Below, piece by piece: positions 24,031 to 35,799 of a stretch of 64,000 nt of DNA (positions are counted from its first letter, which is position 1; every line of letters begins with the position of its first letter). The notes beneath the pieces were generated by a model, which was given only the letters and a program-made list of their open reading frames with translations, had not been told where the DNA came from and ran no database searches. The position numbers and the translations under genes were made by a program. Origin of the DNA: Lethocerus indicus (lineage: Eukaryota; Arthropoda; Insecta; Hemiptera; Belostomatidae); contig JACDQD010000104.1 of the NCBI GenBank assembly GCA_019843655.1, positions 1,054,001 to 1,118,000 of the forward strand, read 5' to 3'.

Positions 24031-25639
24031 TTAATTTGATAATATTTTAACTTTCCTTATATACGAAAATATTCTTTTTCCGTATTCTATTCAAATAAGA
24101 CCTCTCCCGAGAACCTCACGCTCTTTATCACATATTTATTATAGAATCTACTACCTTTAGTCTTAATCCTTTTCAATTATACTGTTGCGTCATAACGACA
24201 GTACGATTGTACGATTCAAAAAATCCAGTGGGAGAGACAAAATATCATCCCGTTAAAATGCTAATTTTCTATTGTTTCCTAAACTGTGTTTCTCGGTAGT
24301 CCGTTAATTTTTTATTTCAACCATCTAATAAAGATCTCAAATATGTAATCACATAATTAAGATAAATTCGATAAAATAATAATAATAAGAAGAAGACTTC
24401 GAGACAAGATGTGAGCAACTAATTAATATATAACACTGAGCATCACCGACACGAGTACGAGTGTAAAGCTTACACAGTTAATTTTTAACACTGCCCGTCT
24501 GAACGATTACAGTTAGGTTTACCATAAAAACACATTTTTAATCTGTGCAACCATTAAAAAAATTGTGCTTGTTATTTAAAGTGAATAAGAAGAATCGACT
24601 TTCCTATTAACCTAATGACGACATTGCGCGTTATTATTTAAGCTTGAACGGGCGGACAAAATACGATTAACAAAAATATTAGGACATGAACGCGGTTAAT
24701 GCACTGGCATGATATTGCGCTTCATAAAAGCTATGAAAAGAAATGGACAGCCCGTCCATAGCAAGATACAAGTACGGGGAGTGAAATAGAGTGAATTGAG
24801 TGTTTGACGGGAGGACGGAAGGGAGGATCTAGAGTAAGAATGTACGAGTTTTGCCAGGCCCAAAACTTTCCACTATAACTTCCTGTTGATTCCATTTTTG
24901 TCCTCCGATGGATTTCCCAAGATAGCGTGGAGTGAATAAAATACACAGTTCACACCTCCCCGAACACCAAAAGCGGAGGGAGCGAAATTTCGTGAATACC
25001 GATCATGAACAGAGCAATTGTAAATTGAAGTAACATAAATTAGGCAAAATGGCTTTGAGTTTAAAAATAGGATTTGGAAGAGAATAAAATGCCAAACAAG
25101 AAAGGAAAACAAGATCTACAAAAGTATGTAAGTATACTTGTTAGACGTCCTGCCTGAATAAAGGTGTACAAGAGGAATTAAAACTGCACACTCCATAATA
25201 GATCTAACGGATCAAAGCAAGAATGAACATTTTAAATTACATAAAATATATTTCAATTAAATTATTTAATTACGTTTATATAAATATTAGAATATCAGAT
25301 ATTTAATTCGAGATCCGGTCCTAGTTTCTGACCAGAAACTATATATTATTATTATTTTATCGAATTTATCTTAATTATGTGATACAGCATCTCGTTTGGT
25401 AGATTATTGTCATCTCGGCACGGTCTATCATTCCGTTCTTAATTAAATGCCTTGATAATATTTACAGGGTTCTATAACCGACGTTGAAAAACAATTGTAG
25501 CAATTAAAGAATATTATTGAATGAAATTATTTAGTGGATAAGTCGAGACCTGTTGCTGTTGTTGCGCAACCTACTACTGATAGTAAGAGAAGACAAAGAG
25601 AGATTTTCCGTTACCCGAACTTGCATATAATATAAGTGT
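24031..25639. other. AT-rich spacer containing inverted repeat pair
   Basis: AT-rich DNA that holds the paired inverted repeats at 24344 and 25344 (listed next). No coding is supported. Confidence 0.5.
24344..25386. mobile_element. Possible transposon bounded by 44-bp inverted repeats
   Basis: Left arm 24344-24387 and right arm 25344-25386 are reverse complements apart from one base indel; both contain the non-repetitive core ATCACATAATTAAG and end in a short ATA repeat. They enclose about 950 bases without transposase-like coding. No clear target-site duplication flanks the arms. It may be a non-autonomous DNA transposon, or two separately inserted fragments of one repeat in opposite orientation. 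Confidence 0.4.
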
Positions 25640-25965
25640 TGCCTCCGTGACAGCCCATCGGGAGTGCGCTCAAACCGTTAGAACTAATTTGTTTGCACCG
25701 GGTCGGAGATTTGTCAAAGGGGGGGCCCCGCGACTAATCATCGGCCGACTTTTCCAATATAGGCCGGACGTAAGAATGAGTTCGTGCGGCACCGGGAATT
25801 GTACGGCGGGCGTGGATGGGGGCGTCGTTCCCTCGGGGGTCGCTAAGCCCAAGGTGTGGCCTGACCGACCCTCATACCCGCCCCCACCGGAACTCCCCCG
25901 GGAGTTCGGCGCCGTTTCGCCCCTGGACACAATTCTTCCTCCGTCCGGGAGCTGCCCGCACGACC
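25640..25965. other. GC-rich island with perfect-arm palindrome
   Basis: GC-rich, with frames open on both strands (25647-26018 plus and 25670-26011 minus), the mark of a compositional frame. GAACTCCC (25890-25897) and GGGAGTTC (25900-25907) form an 8-bp palindrome with a two-base centre. No gene is recognised. Confidence 0.35.
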
Positions 25966-26279
25966 GGGAATATATTTTAGCGTCTACGATCCGATTCTCT
26001 ATTTCAAACATCGGTTAATTTGTGTAGCGACTCACCATGGCTCATTCTATATCTTTCAGTCAAGACTACGGCTAATAGCCTGTTAGTGGTATCGTTAACA
26101 ATTACATATACTTTGAAACATATCGTGTGCACAGAATACATGATCCATTGATCCATGGCCCAATACACGTGGGAGTATTTGTCACATCTAAAACAGAATA
26201 TTTCGTGTAATGAGATCGCGGGAATTCGATTAAACGTAGAATCCTGGTTTGGTCATTTAATTTCTACAGCAAACAAAAC
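25966..26279. other. Balanced to AT-rich spacer
   Basis: Nothing recognised. Confidence 0.45.
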
Positions 26280-26645
26280 TATGAACTTCGGTTTGGCCGA
26301 TGGAATTACAGTCGCGGTGTACGTATGAAGGGCGAGAGAGAAGGGAGGGTTTAGTGACATTTCTGACGTCGGGCGCATCGCATACCATTAAAGTATAAAA
26401 TATTCATCGGCGTTTATACCGGCCGTTCAATGGCGCCGAACAATGAGCCGAACGGCGCTGGGGCCCCGGGGCCGGCTTTCCGTTGAATTTTTCCGGCCGG
26501 GCCTTCTATCGACCGGCCAAAATATAAACCGCGGACGCGACCGGCTTTGAACCGCAACCCGGTGCATCAATATTTGATGTGTTCGGAGTGTACACAGGCC
26601 GGCCCGAGCGTACACAGCGTCCACCTACACCGGCCACTCGAGGCC
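26280..26645. promoter_or_regulatory. Candidate regulatory element, CpG-rich
   Basis: Repeated GGCCGG and CCGGCC words at about 26425-26530, with the TATA-like AGTATAAAATATTC near 26392 just upstream on the plus strand. A TATA-like box ahead of a CpG-rich block could mark a promoter, but no downstream gene is recognised. Function is inference. Confidence 0.25.
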
Positions 26646-27099
26646 ACCCACCACCAACACACCAAAGTGTAACTTGTCTTCAGTTTGGCCACTGTTCACC
26701 AACGGAGAAATACCTATTTGTTAGTTTAGCCGTTTGGGAACGTGCCTGCATTAGGCAGCGCGCTACATAATACATTCGCTTATATCGGCGAGAGCCTAAA
26801 GAGGGCCTAATAAACGTTACAAGAACAAAATGGAAACGCTAAAGTTTCATCCGGCTGTGAAAACATTGACTGTGTAAGTCTGCACCATAATAAAGTGTGT
26901 GTTCGACTGTGATGAATAGAATCGACATGGACTAGTACAGTTGTCAAAAACTAGAACAAGGAATAGGTCGCTAAACAGCGAAAGTAGACAGGAAAACATT
27001 ATATATACAATAACGACATTTATGAAGCTATATTTCAATAAATCATTTCCTTGTTTTTTTATTAATATCAGGATGAGAGTCAAAAGGAATTATTGGAGT
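26646..27099. other. AT-rich spacer
   Basis: No supported gene or repeat. Confidence 0.5.
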
Positions 27100-27725
27100 G
27101 CAGCAGAGAGACATTGTTTGAATTGCGGTGGTGGGCAACGTTTTATTCGCATTTAATTAATGCAAACATTTGTCATTTAACAAAAACAATTAAATACAGT
27201 TTTAATAATTATTACGATTATAACGGGAGAGCTTCAGGGTCTGCAGAGTGGAAAAAAGTAAAGGAAAAACATTGGTGGCGGAAATTTGAGTTTCCGGGCT
27301 TAAGCCGAGGGAAAATATTATTTTACTTTCCCCGTGGATTAATGTGTGTTCAAACCGGGCTGGCATTATTGGTCCGGTCATATCTTTGATGGTGGGGAAG
27401 AAGCGCGCCGGCCTTGTTGTTTGTCCAAGGCCTCGGGGATTACCTGTGGCCGCTAGGAGACTCATATAAGAGGCTTGCAGAGCCGGCCGAGGCGGGGCCT
27501 GCGCTTCCAACTTTCAGCAGAACAAACCTTTCCAATCGGATTAACTCTAAATCACTCTCTTTCTTAAATAAGCCCCCTCCCCCACCAACACTACTCCGCC
27601 AGGCCACCGCCATCACGGACAAACGACGCGCTTCCTTTTACAGGGAAATGCATTAAATTTTCCAAAATCCAGGCGGGCGACCGCAAAAAGTCCCAGGATA
27701 GCACCTGCCCTCGTTAAATTCCATT
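27100..27725. promoter_or_regulatory. Candidate regulatory element with octamer-like site
   Basis: Contains GCATTTAATTAATGC (27149-27163), a near-palindromic homeodomain-type site that overlaps the octamer-like word ATGCAAAC at 27160. Further right (27370-27560) it is GC-rich with GGCC-containing words. Frames on both strands have no recognised domain. Confidence 0.3.
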
Positions 27726-28145
27726 TCACGAATTTTTACCGCACCGATTCCTATTTAAATTAGGCGATTTGTGAAAATATCATAAAATATAATTTATGTC
27801 GTTTGTATTAATTTGTATTTTATAACGTTATTGTTAATATAAACTTGTCTTAGTTAAATTGGCGTCTTATATTAACACTTGAATTGAACGGATTGATTTC
27901 GTGGATGGAAAGTGTATTCACCGACGCTCTCTGATCAATGAACTGAAACCGAAGCGCAAGGAATAAGTGCTTGTAGATGTTAGCCAGAGAGAAATCCGTA
28001 AAGCAGCTTTGAGTCATTCAATCCACTTACTACCTCACGTCTGAATAAACTTTATTTTCATTACGGTAAAATTCGACGAGAAAAATAGCGGGTAGACCAA
28101 TATAGGGAACTGAATGGAAATGCGATGAATGCGGGTATATTTTTA
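27726..28145. other. AT-rich spacer
   Basis: Nothing recognised. Confidence 0.5.
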
Positions 28146-28415
28146 GTTTGCGAATGCGGCGAAAGATCTCCTTCGACGGCTCTCTAATATACTACCCTTG
28201 ACCCTCGGCTGGAGTTCATTGTTTGGCCGGCGCCCTTTTTGGGCGAGGATCCGACTTTGTTGGCCGTCCAGCTCCATCCCGGCTATTACATTGTTCCCCG
28301 TAATGGATTTACCAAGGTGGACAGACCCTGATATACGAGTACTGTCCCTCAGTTTCAAATAGAGTCCCATTGTAGCTGGCGGGATCCCGGTATCGAGTAC
28401 CCTAAAACTGAACCG
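28146..28415. other. Moderate-GC island
   Basis: CpG-containing patch with GGCCGGCGCC near 28224. A 75-residue minus frame (28143-28370) has no domain. No gene is supported. Confidence 0.3.
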
Positions 28416-29775
28416 GGCTAATATTCAAATAAATATCGATTTAAAAGCTGAATACGTTCAATTTGATGATTGTTTACATACGTGTTAATTAAATCTTGAT
28501 AAGCTTGACGACTATACACTAATGATTGTCTTTGGATTAATAGCGTCCATTTGTGAACTACATTTGAACATGAGTTGCAAACAATGCAGTGAACAATTAC
28601 ATGCTACTTCTACTAAATAAAATGCTTTTTTTACTTTCCAAAAATTATAATTCCTTCCGGCGAAAAATAGTAGTTAATCCTAATCTATGCACGCTTGGAA
28701 AATGCTGGCCGGTACGATTTTATTTTAATGAGCACACTGTAGTTCACGAGCTCCACTGGCGATCAATTAAAGCTAGTAATAGGATACGAACTGGGTCTAG
28801 GGAGGAGATGCCCATACATAATGAGAGTAGGCACCGGCAAATAGAGTAATTGAAGGGGAATTTCAAATGACACCAGGATTGGGGTCCTAACGAAATTTCC
28901 ATTACTAACAAATTGATCACGAGAGGAGTTTGTAAACTCCAGTACACTCATTAGAATTCAGTTCGGTAGTTTGTTCCGTATCAACTTCTTCCCGCTGAAG
29001 TGCACTTATAAGGCCGCCGCTTTCAGTACAAAGTGACAAGCGAATTCGAGATACAGCGACATTGAAATTGTGCAAAATCATCTTCAAATCTGTAACAAGA
29101 ACTACAGTCAATTGATTATACATTTTTATTTGTAATTAATAGACTGTAGCTAGAGTTTTCGGCCGTTATTATTTCACAGTTTGTCGTTGGCAGGCCTGGT
29201 GACGAGGGTAGCCCGCTAAAAATACATTGCAGGTTTAGCCAACCGCTGTAATTTTCTGTCACGCGTTTGATATATTGGAATAGTTTCAGAGTTTTTACGG
29301 CCTTATTTGTATTTTACGTGTTTCCCGCTGAACGGTATTTTGGCCCCATAAAATGGAAGATATATTTTTTGGCGAGGATTATCGAACGTCCGCAATACAA
29401 GTAAGATATAAAGCTTCCTTTGTAACGAAAGGAAAGCCTGTTATCCGTTATGTTAATAGAGAGGATCCGTACTTTACAGAATGGGGGTTCATTCAGCCGA
29501 ACTGGTTTTCATTAGTTATTTCATTAATCCAGCATTTAGATGTAAAACTTAATATATTTCCAAAGTGAAGTTTTGTTTATAAGAACTTTTTTGGAGGTTG
29601 AATGTTGCATACATTGCATTTTGATACATATAACTCCAAATCTAAATTTTCATCACAGCAAAATGTCTAATCACAAAAATATGCTACGCGTAACATTCAA
29701 GAGAATAATATGTAAATCTCGAATCTGAACCGAACTGAAAGTGTACCTCAGGTTTTGGGGCTCTCTTAAGGCCAA
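28416..29775. other. AT-rich region
   Basis: Mostly AT-rich. A minus-strand B-box-like word, AGTTCGTATCC, lies near 28780 without an A-box. A 71-residue plus frame at 29353-29568 has ordinary amino-acid composition but no recognised domain and no clear splice pair, so I do not call it. Confidence 0.35.
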
Positions 29776-30375
29776 TCAAAATGAAATAGCTCGCGCGGCA
29801 GATGAGCACCCTCCTCGAGGCAGAATTAACGGTTCCTAAAACGTATCCCAATGTGTGCCGGATGAAAATGTCGTCCGACCGATTTAATCGACGGGGGCAT
29901 CCGCTGGCGGCCTAAACGACACCGGATTAGATTGGACGAATGCGGGACTCGGATCAACAAGTTCGTGATTAAAGTGACTCCGGGGCGTTGGAGAGCGTCG
30001 GTGTTGGGCGGCGGGGGCGGGAGCGGGGGCCGCAAACAGGATTCGGGGCATTGTCGTTGGCCTGGAGGCGGAAAGGAAGTTTACGCGGGGGCGGAGGCGG
30101 TTTATACACTTGTAAGCCGGCATGGTTCCGAACTGCAGACAAGGGGGCGGGGGCGGGGGTGTAGGACACCGCTGTCGATAATGTGATTAATATCGACCAT
30201 CCTTGGGGGTTGTGTTCTCTCGTTTGGGGTAGTTTCGGTGACCGACCCCCGGCCTTGATCTCCGCTCGACAGCCCATAGCCGTCGGCCCGACAAACCTGT
30301 CTTGTTTGTTCGATACCAAGTTAACCGCCCCCAGCAACCCGGACAATATCAATTCGAGCATACAAAACGGGGATA
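29776..30375. other. GC-rich island with G-quadruplex motif
   Basis: Very GC-rich. At 30006-30029 four plus-strand G-runs (3, 5, 3, 5 bases) with short loops meet the quadruplex pattern, and three more five-G runs occur at 30143-30159. Overlapping long frames exist on both strands and in several phases, so none is called. Confidence 0.4.
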
Positions 30376-32140
30376 TCCCCTTTAACCGCTACATCTTTTC
30401 GCCGCTTCAAAATGTACAGACATAAGTAATACCAATACAATCGAAGAACCTTGAAGACCTCGCATATTGGCACACTGTTATATATTAAGTGGTGAGATCC
30501 TGAACTTTGTTTAGTCCAATTTATATTTCATTATATTTTTTATAATCTTTTATATTTTCAAAACACTGTCCAATCGAAGCATCACAATAACAATTTAGAT
30601 TCTCATTCGTCAAAATTAGGTTATAAATTTCACATAACCAAAACATTCATTTTTAATCCTAGTAATTTTGATTGGGGTCGTCGAATAAAAACCGAGAGCG
30701 ATTTCCGTCCTTAAAGCGTTATTAGATTAGTTCATTCGACTTGTTCCGTATAATTTGAGTCAAACAGGAGTGGCTCAGATGCCAGCCGTGCCCTCCCCAC
30801 CAACTGACACACTGTATAAACACACCAACTTCTCTTAACCCCATTTGGAGCTGGGAGGGCTGTTACATGTTCATCCTACACTTATCCTAATTGAATTCGA
30901 AATTCGAACTGTCGCGAAGCCGTAACGCGTTTTTAAATAGAGGTCTCGATCAATATGTTTCTACTGCATGCAGACAGTAAGCGAATCTAGTCGTAAATGT
31001 AGGAAATTGGGTCATACAATGCTTTTTATTTGTCGTTACAATTATATTATCACATGATATCCTGTACTCAGTGGACAATATTGAAATTCTTATTTTTATT
31101 TTGATACATTATAATAAAATTCTCCTCTTTATATAATCATTACCGCTGGCTTTGAAACAATTAGGGCCCTGAAAATTACCTAATAAATACTCTGTAGATT
31201 GGATAGATTATAGATATACGATTTATAGGGGTAAACCCTTCGCATTACATCAGATTGTTTGTGGATGGTTTGATTAATCATGCTTACATCTAATCTTAGG
31301 GACGCGGTGTAATTCAATTCCGAACATTGTTTATAGAGGGTTTAATTAATTTACAATCAATTCCCAGTAGTGTCCGAGACAGAGGCGGATCCCGTATGAA
31401 ATAATTCGTTCACCATCCCCGACCGAACTCATGGCCAATAATAACGATAAATAACGTCAATCGTACGCCGGTTCAGTATCACTTTGTCCAACGAAGAGCA
31501 CCGTTGATTCAGGAATTAGTTTAAGCCGGGATCGGGCAGCAGCACCAATAATTGAATCATCGGCGCTTTGATAATTTTCCTGCATGGGCGCGAACACTAT
31601 TTTAATAGTATGTTGCATTCTTTGTTCAGTTTTTTTACTCTACTGCCGAAGAAATTGACTGCAGCAACTAGAAATTTCAATGCTACTCAAAAGTTCTACT
31701 GGCTTTCAATTTTTTACATATCCCTCCATAGGGGCAACTTACGATTAGACCTCGCCCTTTCATAATTCAACACCCCTTAAACACAGTGTTCCTGTTATCT
31801 CTATACAGCATTGTTTCAGGAACCAAATGAAGTATTGTATGAGTAAGTTCCTTCAATATTTGTCAGTAATATTTAAAACTAATGAAATCTATGTTTAATT
31901 TCATGTGGTTCTATTTTCCAAAAATAAGAATTTATTCCTGAAACAAATATTCTTAATGAGAAAAAGAAATAATAATTAAATAGTTATGTATCGGAATCAC
32001 TAAATATCTTTAATTTTCGCAATTGTGAGTGAACTATTGAGCTGGAATTATTATTATGTGCATTAATTTTATGTAGTACATATTACTATATATAAATTTA
32101 TTTATTTATATAATAGTATAGTACATACTTCTATATGTAT
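30376..32140. other. AT-rich region
   Basis: Includes a balanced, CpG-containing patch at about 31380-31570 with homeodomain-like words, and an AT-rich imperfect hairpin (32084-32118). No gene is recognised. Confidence 0.4.
32084..32118. repeat. AT-rich hairpin
   Basis: TACTATATATAAAT (32084-32097) pairs with ATTTATATAATAGTA (32104-32118) with one bulged base. The arms continue outward as weaker pairing. It could extrude as a cruciform. Confidence 0.5.
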
Positions 32141-32144
32141 AATA

Positions 32145-32720
32145 TTTTTGGTCGATGCCCGATACCCCTGTATCTGCCTTTACCTCGGGATAGCGTAATT
32201 GTTTTAAAGTAAGGTCTGCCGGCTCATATGGGACCGCTGTTCCGCCCCCGCCGGCGGGAACTTTGTTCCCGGTACAAAGTCGGAACAATCAGTTTGTTAA
32301 TAACATTTCCGGCTTCAATTGAAAAACAGGGAGTTGGGGCGGCGCCAATAAAGTGCACGATGCGGGGGTGGTTGGTAGGCGGAGGGACTCTAATACACGA
32401 ACAGGCGCTTAACTCTTTAAGCGGGGACAGGGGGGGCTTGTAATCCGATCGTGCGTCCACACTGTCCGCCCATCACAGTTGTCTGCGAACTGTAATTACA
32501 CGCTCCGGGCTCCGGCGGGGTTATAGAATTTTATAAATGGAAGCCGGGTATAAAAATTTGGCACTGGGTTATAAGGAGTTAAATATACGTTTTCCCAATT
32601 TATACGGCGGCGAGTCTGCAAAATTTGTAGAGGGAATACAATGTAATTAACCGTAAATGCGTGGAGTTGATTGTGGCATTCCGGCGGGATTCATATACCT
32701 GTCGTTTAACCTCTTACATT
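32145..32720. other. GC-rich island
   Basis: GC-rich with CCGGCGGG near 32249 and GGCGCC near 32340, fading to AT-rich on the right. Frames overlap on both strands. No gene. Confidence 0.3.
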
Positions 32721-32929
32721 TATTTAATATAGTTATTTCACCATTTTAATTATACGTACGCGAATACTACATATTTGGATTATTTTGTTGTCAACAAAAT
32801 GAATTTCGCTAGTTTTCTTGCCGACATAAAATTGAATGCTAAATGACACTGTCGGATACGTAGAAATATTACACCAATATTAAAGTTATACAAGCCACCC
32901 CCTGTATGGATTAATACAATATAAACCCT
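32721..32929. other. AT-rich spacer
   Basis: Nothing recognised. Confidence 0.5.
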
Positions 32930-33265
32930 CGTCTAACGATCGCTTCCGATAAGTGAATCACTTTCGTTTCTAGCGAGTATTGTTATTTTTCGGTTAAAGT
33001 GGCGGTCGTTCCTTTGATTTACGGCTTTTTAACGACTGAGTATTATTCAACAACACCTAATCGCTTATCTCAGTTTTCTTTTTTGGACGTCGTACGAAAT
33101 ATTTGCACTTTTTACCGTCAGGCGACATTCTGAGAACGAAATCCAAATTATTATAATTGCTCGGGAATGTTCTGAATTATTATTTATTGCGGATATTTTT
33201 TCGCTAAACGAGAAGTGGATTTATTGCGGATATCGCTTTAATCCATGTTATTTATTTAATAAATA
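32930..33265. promoter_or_regulatory. Candidate regulatory element with duplicated 15-bp motif
   Basis: ATTTATTGCGGATAT occurs at 33182-33196 and exactly again at 33219-33233, 37 bases apart, each followed by CGCT after zero to four T. The surrounding 300 bases are CpG-containing and complex, with GATA-like GCTTATC near 33061, and have no long open frame. Exact motif duplication in non-coding DNA suggests paired binding sites; this is inference. Confidence 0.35.
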
Positions 33266-33655
33266 CAGAAAAAAAAGAATGAGTTAACCTCAAAAATTAC
33301 GTCTACATTAAATTCCAAGCAGTCATATAGTCTACTGTTATGGGTTTCAGAATAGTACAAATAACTGCATTATAATATTTACCCCTGAAATAATAAAATT
33401 ATATTGATCAGATATTATTCTTAGATTAACGTAAGAATAACTGATATTTAAACCATTTACAACGCTTATCTAGTAGAGCGAGCAATGACAAATAATGTAG
33501 AATTAATTCAGAAACTAATAATTTGCGCCCAAATTCTGTTTACACCGCCCTTTAATTTTGAGTTGTCAATTAAAATAAAGAGTATAAAAATAAATATCAA
33601 TTCGTTTAATGGTCCCATTATTTAGCATAATGTATTCATTATATTCCTCCCAATA
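33266..33655. other. AT-rich spacer
   Basis: Nothing recognised. Confidence 0.5.
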
Positions 33656-34345
33656 AAATAATTGGTTCAACGCCACATGTCGTGGAAGGACAGCTAATTA
33701 TTGGTGGAGTGGCGAGGGGGGGAGGCCGTACGTTAGAGATGCTATCGCCGTTTTTAATGTACGATATTTCTTTCGCAGGGGACTAAAAATTACCGTCACG
33801 CGTTCCCATTTCTGTCTCCATTTTCTCCCCCACCCCCACCCAACAACCACAAGACCAAGCGCGTACGCACAATCGTTATTAGGGATCGATTCGCATTCCG
33901 TGCTGTGTTAGTTTTGAATTTGCATTCGAGGCCCCATTTTTTCCTTCTCTCTCCCTCTCGCTCTCTCTCTCTCTCTGTTGCCCTTTGGTCGTTCTTTTTT
34001 ACCGCCGCGTAAAGCCGACTCCGGGCCTCTCATTTCGGGTTAATTGCCGGTGTTTATTGGTAACCCAACAATATAACTCTGTGGCTCTACCTTATAACCG
34101 GTAGCGGGACTCACTACTGGCCTATTTTAAGCGCGGGAGGGGAGGAGGGTCACTACGGGGCGTTTCCAAATAAGTACCCGAATTTGGAATGCCGTGCCTA
34201 AGACTTCCGGGTCAGTTCATAATTTGGGACTCTGTGACACGTGGGGCACATTTCGAGGAAAGGTCGTTGAAATTATTCCCGGAATTGGGGGAGTCGCTGT
34301 CACGGGAGCGCGTGATCCGGCCAATTCCTCAAGTGAAAGTCCATT
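33656..34345. other. GC-rich island with CT microsatellite
   Basis: Moderate to high GC. A pyrimidine tract at about 33944-33977 contains CT dinucleotide repeats, and CCCCCACCCCCACCC lies at about 33825-33841. Frames near 34189-34400 are open in two phases without domains. Confidence 0.4.
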
Positions 34346-35576
34346 TTATGCTCTCAATTGGAACTTACGAATAGGAAGTAAACCAATGTATGAGTACTAG
34401 ATCATCACGGCGAGTAAACTCTTTCTTATTGCCATATCAATAGAATGGGTGAGTACTAAACTGGCGCACAGGCTGACCAAAAAAGAGACCGTAGAGTACA
34501 TAAAACCTGGAAATTTCATCATCCGACTCGTAGTTCTATCGACTGCAGATGACACTCAAATAACTATTGGCAATATATAATATACAATGTTTTATTTAAT
34601 AATGTACTCTTTACTGTTTCGAGATAAACCTCTTTAGTTCATAGGGCAAAATATATAAATGTTCCCTCTATCATTAAAATAACATTCAATGGCGATTATT
34701 GTGAATTTATGACTGAATCACGAGGGGATAAGGTGATTATTACAGACAGAGTTTAGTGCCGTTAAACAATTTGATAGAACGGCCAATTGGGAGGTAGAAT
34801 TTCGGGAAATATATGATTTTCGGACAACACAATACAACGGCGAGAGGGGGAGGAGGGGGGGATTTCAATAAAAGTTCAATCAATGTTCGAAACTGGCGTG
34901 AAACTAATATGAACTTGCCAGGATGGAGCATTATTGGTTTTTTGCACAGGTGGAATGGCTCCGCCACAAAGGCCCACAACTATTCGGGTATGACCGCCGT
35001 CTGGGAAACTTAGTTTGTTGATATCCAATCTGAAATTGCCTTACATTACTTAGGTGTATTCAAAATGTTGGTATTGTATTTTAAACAAAATAAAGAGTCA
35101 TTCCCTTAATTTACAAACGAGCGGTCCAGGGCATTTCGTCTGAGCTCTTCACCACTGCTGGACCATCTGGCGGGTTAAATGAAAACGGTTTTATTTCCTC
35201 CAGCGCCTCCTGTCAATAAATCAAGAACTGTAGCATGAGCGCACTTCACCACAGTTCAAGTGAAAGGATCTACCGCGTGGGAATACTCCCAGGGTTCGCG
35301 GGATGGGGTACTTTTCTCAGTGATCCAGGGTTTAAGGACTGCCAGAGAAGACTTAGCGAGAATGGGTTTCACCCTCATCTGGCTTCTTGCACCAGGAGAG
35401 CAGAAGTTGTTTTATTCATTCCATTCTCATTGACGCAGGCTCTCGTCAATGTCCACTCCTATCTTGTTACGTGGTTATCATAAGAACTATAATCATCTTG
35501 TATTTGGGTATATTATAACCCACAATTTCTTCTAGGCACGAAACTTGCCGGGCACTGTAGCCCCGAGGTGTGTACT
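34346..35576. other. AT-rich then balanced region
   Basis: 34346-35080 is mainly AT-rich with a G-run at 34846-34860. 35085-35470 is balanced with an 82-residue plus frame (35235-35483) of ordinary composition but no domain that I recognise. Not called as a gene. Confidence 0.3.
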
Positions 35577-35600
35577 GTTAATGATTCATAAATCATTAAC
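35577..35600. repeat. Perfect 10-bp palindrome, HNF1/homeodomain-like
   Basis: GTTAATGATT (35577-35586) and AATCATTAAC (35591-35600) are exact reverse complements around a four-base loop. The half-site GTTAAT with a mirrored copy resembles POU-homeodomain (HNF1-type) sites, although the spacing here is wider. Confidence 0.6.
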
Positions 35601-35799
35601 GGGTACTAACTTGCGTGGAGTGATGTTGAAAGTTAATAGTTGGGTGCAGTAGTCAATACACCGGTAGATTATTAGGAACGCTGAACAATCGTTGAGACCT
35701 ATAAAGTACAGGAGGAACAATAAAATTCACATAATTATTTGGGTTCATCGGATTGTTCGGAGCTGTAAAAAACTTGAATTATTTCGCCTCGGAGGAAAT
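35601..35799. other. AT-rich spacer
   Basis: Nothing recognised. Confidence 0.5.

Noticed and set aside
28775..28800. tRNA gene on the minus strand
   Set aside because: Only a degenerate B-box; no cloverleaf can be drawn.
29353..29568. 71-residue plus-strand frame with protein-like composition
   Set aside because: No recognised domain and no acceptor/donor pair framing it; could be chance.
35235..35483. 82-residue plus-strand frame
   Set aside because: No domain and no splice support; a chance frame in balanced sequence.
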